From: a virus
Strand: one strand, 5' to 3'
DNA: 32,352 nt
IMG/VR virus record: IMGVR_UViG_3300047170_000036
Location: 1-32,352 of that record
How positions within the stretch are numbered: the stretch's first letter is position 1; every line of letters begins with the position of its first letter. Below are positions 31,587 to 32,352 of this stretch, one piece after another. The notes beneath the pieces are model-generated. The model had not been told where the DNA came from, ran no database searches, and was given only the letters and a program-made list of their open reading frames with translations. Position numbers and translations under genes: made by a program.

Positions 31587-32035
31587 TGCGTTCCGCGCAA
31601 CCCGTGCTCCGCGCAACCTCATCCTGTGTTCCTGTCATTGCATTCCGCGCAACCCTGCCCTGTTATTGCGTCCCGCGCAACCCCGCCATGCGTCCGACGC
31701 CTCCAACCCCAACCCCGCGCGCGTCCCGCGCAACCCCGCCATGCGTCCTGCGCAATGACAACCCCGCCCTGCGTTGGATGCAATGTTCCCCGCGCAACTC
31801 CCCTTTGCGTTCCGCGCAACCTGCGTTCCGCGCAGCTTTCCTTTGCGTCCGGCCCCCTTGCCGCGTTCTGCTCGGCCCTGCGCCCCGGACATTGCGTTCC
31901 GCGCAGATCGGCATTGTGCTGCGCGCGGGTGGCGCCGCGCCCCTTCCCGCGTGGTTTCCTGTCGTCGCTGGCGCTGTCTGCTTCCCGCGCAACCCAACAT
32001 TGCGCACGGGACACTTGCGCACGGTACACTTGCGC
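31587..32035. repeat. Intergenic region with repeated TTGCG-n5-CGCAA units
   Basis: About 450 bases without a convincing gene, built from a recurring short inverted repeat. The best copy is TTGCGTTCCGCGCAA (31806-31820); near copies start at 31587, 31639, 31666, 31740, 31822 and 31892, with half sites between. The word CCGCGCAAC occurs eight times, always in the same orientation. Toward the end, TTGCGCACGG appears as two direct copies. Frames on the - strand are open here only because the repeats contain few stops. This could be a replication origin with iteron-like sites, or an array of operators in front of the rightward gene at 32108. Confidence 0.65.
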
Positions 32036-32068
32036 GCGCCCCGCCCGCGCGGTATGCTTCTTTTTGCC

Positions 32069-32089
32069 GGCGGGGGGTGGTCCCCCGCC
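32069..32089 (+). promoter_or_regulatory. GC hairpin in the leader of the alanine-rich gene
   Basis: 8-bp stem GGCGGGGG / CCCCCGCC around GTGGT, 18 bases before the ATG at 32108 and just before its GGAG site. It could modulate translation of that gene. Confidence 0.4.
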
Positions 32090-32107
32090 CCGCCCCGGAG
32101 ATCCCCC

Positions 32108-32352
32108 ATGCCCCGCACCCCCGCCGCCGCCGATGCCGCCGCCTTCGCCGCCTTCGCCGCCGCCGCCGATGCCGCCGATGCCGCCGCCGATGCCGCCCGC
32201 GCCGATGCCGCCGCCGATGCCGCCTTCGCCGCCGCCGCCGATGCCGCCTTCGCCCCCCGCGCCGATGCCGCCGCCGATGCCGCCTTCGCCGCCGCCGCCG
32301 AGGCCGCCTGCGCCGCCGCCTCCCGCGCCGCTGCCGCCGCCGCCGCCGGCGC
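32108..32352 (+). CDS. Alanine-rich repeat protein, 3' end outside window
   Basis: Open frame to the end of the window from ATG 32108, with CGGAG as ribosome site at eight bases. About 81 residues are visible: MPRTPAAADAAAFAAFAAAA, then units such as DAA, DAAA, FAAAA and RADAA. Alanine makes up most residues with Asp, Phe, Arg or Glu every third or fourth position, a pattern that would give a long helix with one charged/aromatic face. Nearly every Ala codon is GCC. Similar (A-A-D-A-A) stretches occur in some phage proteins annotated as putative immunity proteins, but the non-repetitive part needed for that call is not in the window. Being rightward, it is divergent from the terminase operon. 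Confidence 0.55.
   Translation, partial: MPRTPAAADAAAFAAFAAAADAADAAADAARADAAADAAFAAAADAAFAPRADAAADAAFAAAAEAACAAASRAAAAAAAG

Noticed and set aside
31619-32118. Three overlapping minus-strand open frames of 121-151 codons
   Set aside because: They cover the inverted-repeat region, translate the same DNA repeat in different frames, are rich in Arg/Gly/Cys and have no ribosome sites. Treated as by-products of low stop frequency.
32120-32340. GCC-rich tract as a CRISPR array or satellite
   Set aside because: There are no regular spacers. Units are multiples of three and keep one open frame with a ribosome site, so a repeat protein is the simpler reading.
1-32352. tRNA, rRNA, integrase or attachment site
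   Set aside because: No cloverleaf-like sequence, ribosomal RNA segment, recombinase motif or insertion sequence was seen; absence by eye is not proof.

Overview
The window is a segment of a tailed double-stranded DNA phage genome (siphovirus-like: tape measure, major tail tube and terminator genes, no contractile sheath). It is GC-rich by eye. It carries what looks like a complete set of genes for replacing adenine by 2-aminoadenine (base Z) in the genome. The host cannot be named from sequence. The tail-tip genes (DUF2460, BR0599/DUF2163, NlpC/P60, TipJ-like) are common in phages and gene transfer agents of Alphaproteobacteria and other Proteobacteria, so a proteobacterial host is a reasonable inference. 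The window cuts a DNA polymerase gene at its left end and an alanine-rich gene at its right end, so it is not a whole genome.

Left arm, positions 1-6062, + strand: a tightly packed replication and nucleotide-metabolism operon. In order it holds a family-A DNA polymerase lacking its N-terminus, a VRR-NUC nuclease, a DUF6378-like protein, PurZ, MazZ, DatZ, an SNF2-type helicase and a small unknown protein. Most neighbours overlap by 1-4 bases; two overlap by about 90-100 bases. The proposed logic is that MazZ turns dGTP into dGMP, PurZ joins dGMP to aspartate, host PurB and kinases finish dZTP, DatZ destroys dATP, and the polymerase copies with Z.

Middle, positions 6059-28027, - strand: one long late operon read right to left. 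Its order is unknown virion-like protein, two small genes, portal-MuF fusion, protease/scaffold, major capsid, head-tail connectors, tail terminator, major tail protein, tail assembly chaperones (probably linked by a -1 frameshift), tape measure, tail-tip proteins, muramidase endolysin, holin candidate, and last an Acb2-like protein predicted to sequester cyclic-nucleotide signals of CBASS or Thoeris-type host defences. A promoter-like site sits at 28107-28136. Hairpins follow the capsid and tail-tube genes.

Right part, positions 28137-31394, - strand: a membrane/coiled-coil protein, large terminase, a small unknown gene, a small-terminase candidate and a 45-codon gene. Between the last two lies a repeat-rich patch (three 22-bp repeats, a 9-bp-stem hairpin, four 10-bp repeats). 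Beyond, 31395-32107 is largely non-coding and holds many copies of a small inverted repeat, TTGCG-n5-CGCAA, a candidate origin or regulatory region. A rightward alanine-rich gene begins at 32108.

A short word, CCCTCGGC, is scattered through the window far more often than composition predicts and is biased to the coding strand. It also forms the core of the 10-bp tandem array. All domain calls are by eye from sequence; no database search was run.
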